Positions 5,048 to 6,319 of a stretch of DNA of 6,319 bases are shown piece by piece; within the stretch, counting starts at the first letter, position 1; every line of letters starts with the position of its first letter. The position numbers and the translations under genes are program-made. Source of the DNA: an uncultured bacterium (lineage in GTDB: Bacteria; Bacillota; Clostridia; Oscillospirales; Butyricicoccaceae); assembly GCA_905215125.1 (NCBI GenBank), contig CAJMOV010000118.1, forward strand, positions 1-6,319, written 5' to 3'. The notes beneath the pieces were generated by a model. That model made no database searches and was not told the origin of the DNA. It saw only the letters and a program-made list of their open reading frames with translations.

Positions 5048-5599
5048 ATGCGGATTATATCGGGGGCGGCGCGCGGCAAGCGCCTGACCGCCCCGCCCGG
5101 GCTGCATACGCGGCCGACAACCGACCGGGTTAAGGAATCCATTTTCAACATCATTCAGTTTGAGATACCGGGTGCGCGGGTGCTCGACCTGTTTTCCGGT
5201 TCCGGCCAGCTGGGTTTGGAATGTCTGTCGCGCGGCGCGGCCTTTTGCCAGTTCTGCGACAACGACAGGGGGGCGCTTCGCGCCGTGCAGGCAAACGTCG
5301 CCCTGTGCGGCATGAAGGGAAAAAGCGGCGTTTTCGCGGGAGATTGGAAAGTTCTGCTGTCACAGTGCCCTCAAAATGGCTACAACATCGTGTTTCTGGA
5401 CCCTCCATACGGGGGAAAGGCCATCAATGAGGCGCTTTGCGCCATTTACCGGTTTGACATCCTCGCCGCCCGTGGTATAATCGTATGTGAAAGCGCGCGA
5501 GAGGACGAGCTGGCGCCGCCGCCCATCCCTTACCGCCTGCAAAAACGGTACGTTTACGGCTCGACCGCCGTGACGACGCTGACGAGGGATGAATCATGA
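5048..5599 (+). CDS. rsmD: 16S rRNA (guanine(966)-N(2))-methyltransferase
   Basis: RsmD methylates N2 of G966 in 16S rRNA within the 30S subunit, using S-adenosylmethionine. The 183-residue length fits the family. Visible motifs are MRIISGAARGKRL at the start, TRPTTDRVKESIFNII (21-36), the SAM-binding motif I LDLFSGSGQLGLE (46-58), an acidic loop near CDND and the catalytic DPPY (118-121). It starts 4 nt after the uvrC stop and its own stop overlaps the coaD start (ATGA), so translation of the three genes is probably coupled. Pairing of rsmD with coaD is widespread in bacteria. The coding sequence near residues 136-145 also contains a perfect consensus promoter (see the promoter entry). Confidence 0.97.
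   Translation: MRIISGAARGKRLTAPPGLHTRPTTDRVKESIFNIIQFEIPGARVLDLFSGSGQLGLECLSRGAAFCQFCDNDRGALRAVQANVALCGMKGKSGVFAGDWKVLLSQCPQNGYNIVFLDPPYGGKAINEALCAIYRFDILAARGIIVCESAREDELAPPPIPYRLQKRYVYGSTAVTTLTRDES
5454..5481 (+). promoter_or_regulatory. Perfect consensus promoter inside rsmD, upstream of coaD
   Basis: TTGACA (5454-5459), a 16-bp spacer and TATAAT (5476-5481), preceded by TG at the extended -10 position. Both hexamers match consensus at all 12 positions. Transcription would start near 5488, about 108 nt before the coaD ATG, so coaD and the following gene could be expressed without uvrC. It lies wholly in coding sequence, so activity is inferred. Confidence 0.6.
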
Positions 5600-6075
5600 G
5601 AACCGCCCTGGTGGCCGGCAGCTTTGATCCTGTGACGTGGGGGCATATTGACCTGATCCGCCGCGCCGCCGCGCTGTTTGATCGCGTGGTTGCCGTTGTA
5701 TTTGACAACACGGAGAAAGATTATCTGTTTACACAGCAGGAACGCCTGGCTTTGCTGCGCCGCGCTGTGGCGGACATCCCCGGGGCGGCGACGGACAGCT
5801 GGGGTGGTATGCTGTGGCAGTATGCCCGCGACAAGGGGGTCTGCGCTGTTGTAAAGGGCATCCGCAGCGCAGCCGACACAGAGTATGAGCTGCTTCAGGC
5901 CCGGTTTAACGCTGAACACTGGCCGGCGGCGCAAACGGTATTTCTGCCCGCGTCGGAAGGGCTGGACGGCATCAGCTCGACGCAGCTCAAGCAGCTTGCA
6001 GCGCGGGGAGAGCGGATATCCCATCTGGCGCCGGATTTTGTTTGCCGGGCCTTGTTAGAGAAGATGAAGGGTTAA
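5596..6075 (+). CDS. coaD: Phosphopantetheine adenylyltransferase
   Basis: CoaD transfers AMP from ATP to 4'-phosphopantetheine, giving dephospho-CoA, the penultimate step of coenzyme A synthesis in the cytoplasm. The 159-residue length is normal. Nucleotidyltransferase motifs: GSFDPVTWGH (8-17) with the catalytic T/HxGH His17; a Lys41 in the position of E. coli Lys42; VKGIRSAADTEYE (86-98), where Lys87 stands for the usual Arg88 and Arg90 for Arg91; and ISST (126-129) for the usual ISSS. The segment between TEYE and ISST is more divergent than in E. coli (for example PASEGLDG). All essential positions are present or conservatively replaced, so the enzyme should be active. The ATG overlaps the rsmD stop by 4 bp, and GAGGG lies just upstream inside rsmD. 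Confidence 0.96.
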   Translation: MRTALVAGSFDPVTWGHIDLIRRAAALFDRVVAVVFDNTEKDYLFTQQERLALLRRAVADIPGAATDSWGGMLWQYARDKGVCAVVKGIRSAADTEYELLQARFNAEHWPAAQTVFLPASEGLDGISSTQLKQLAARGERISHLAPDFVCRALLEKMKG

Positions 6076-6093
6076 GATAAAGGAGAGTAAGAT

Positions 6094-6319
6094 ATGGCTG
6101 GAAGCACCATCGACGAATTGATTATGACGCTGTATGAGATGATCCAGGACGCGCGGGGCGTCCCGCTGGGTGACCGCTGTGTGATAGAAAGGGATAAGGC
6201 GCTGGATATTCTGGATGAGATCCGCGCGGACCTGCCGGCTGAGCTGAAGATGGCGCGCGATATTGTCGATAAGCGCAATGTAGTCATAACGGCTGGCAAG
6301 CGGGAGTATGACACTCTAT
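6094..6319 (+). CDS. Predicted coiled-coil protein, ATP synthase B / V-ATPase H-like (partial, 3' end missing)
   Basis: The open frame runs 75 codons to the window edge without a stop. It starts MAGSTIDELIMTLYEMIQDA, followed by GVPLGDRCVIERDKALDILDEIRADLPAELKMARDIVDKRN. I recognise this as the start of a hypothetical protein family common in Clostridia next to coaD, often annotated loosely as ATPase or ATP synthase B-like. Such proteins continue as a long charged coiled coil after the DEIRxxLPxELxxAxxI block. The function is unknown and a real role in an ATPase is doubtful. ATG 6094 has AGGAG (6081-6085) 8 nt upstream and lies 18 nt after the coaD stop, so it belongs to the same operon. No membrane segment is visible in the part present. 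Confidence 0.8.
   Translation, partial: MAGSTIDELIMTLYEMIQDARGVPLGDRCVIERDKALDILDEIRADLPAELKMARDIVDKRNVVITAGKREYDTL

Noticed and set aside
4243..5154. A 303-codon open frame on the minus strand opposite uvrC
   Set aside because: It is fully antisense to a clear uvrC and the start of rsmD, has no recognisable protein features, and is explained by the GC-rich codon pattern of those genes.
1..6319. CRISPR arrays, insertion sequences, tRNA or rRNA genes, integration sites
   Set aside because: I found no regularly spaced repeats, transposase motifs, terminal inverted repeats, cloverleaf-like sequences or rRNA signatures. Gene content and order look like ordinary chromosome.

Overview
The window looks like a chromosomal core region of a fairly GC-rich member of Clostridia, most likely Oscillospiraceae/Ruminococcaceae-like. 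The grounds are the gene order (HPr-like gene, uvrC, rsmD, coaD, then a coiled-coil protein), Shine-Dalgarno sites in front of most genes, sigma-A type promoters and U-tract terminators. DUF6506, DUF6199 and DUF554 proteins also fit that group. No 16S rRNA gene or other direct taxonomic marker is present. I see no mobile element, CRISPR array, tRNA or rRNA.

Layout. Positions 1-69 hold two terminator-like hairpins. Positions 38-664 (+) encode a stand-alone thiol-disulfide module like the N-terminal domain of AhpF, ending in a strong terminator (671-708). Positions 709-903 have no convincing gene but carry short motifs that loosely recall a cobalamin riboswitch. Two minus-strand genes follow: a 95-residue DUF6506 protein (904-1191) and a lipoprotein with a C-terminal DUF6199-type membrane module (1270-1857, TTG start). 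The divergent interval 1858-2052 holds promoters for both directions and two sets of short direct repeats. Positions 2053-2787 (+) encode a DUF554 membrane protein. Positions 2881-3144 (+) encode an HPr-like protein with its own promoter and terminator.

From 3217 to the right edge runs a tight operon: uvrC, rsmD (4-nt gap), coaD (4-nt overlap) and the start of a predicted coiled-coil protein cut by the window edge. It combines nucleotide excision repair, 16S rRNA methylation and coenzyme A synthesis, a typical clostridial housekeeping cluster without an obvious shared pathway.

Three observations stand out. The HPr-like protein has Tyr instead of the phosphorylatable His at position 15 but keeps Ser46, so it resembles the regulatory paralogue Crh rather than a sugar-transport HPr. 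A promoter with both hexamers matching consensus exactly lies inside rsmD, just upstream of coaD. A perfect 9-bp tandem repeat overlaps the predicted promoter of the lipoprotein gene. No wholly new multi-gene system is evident.
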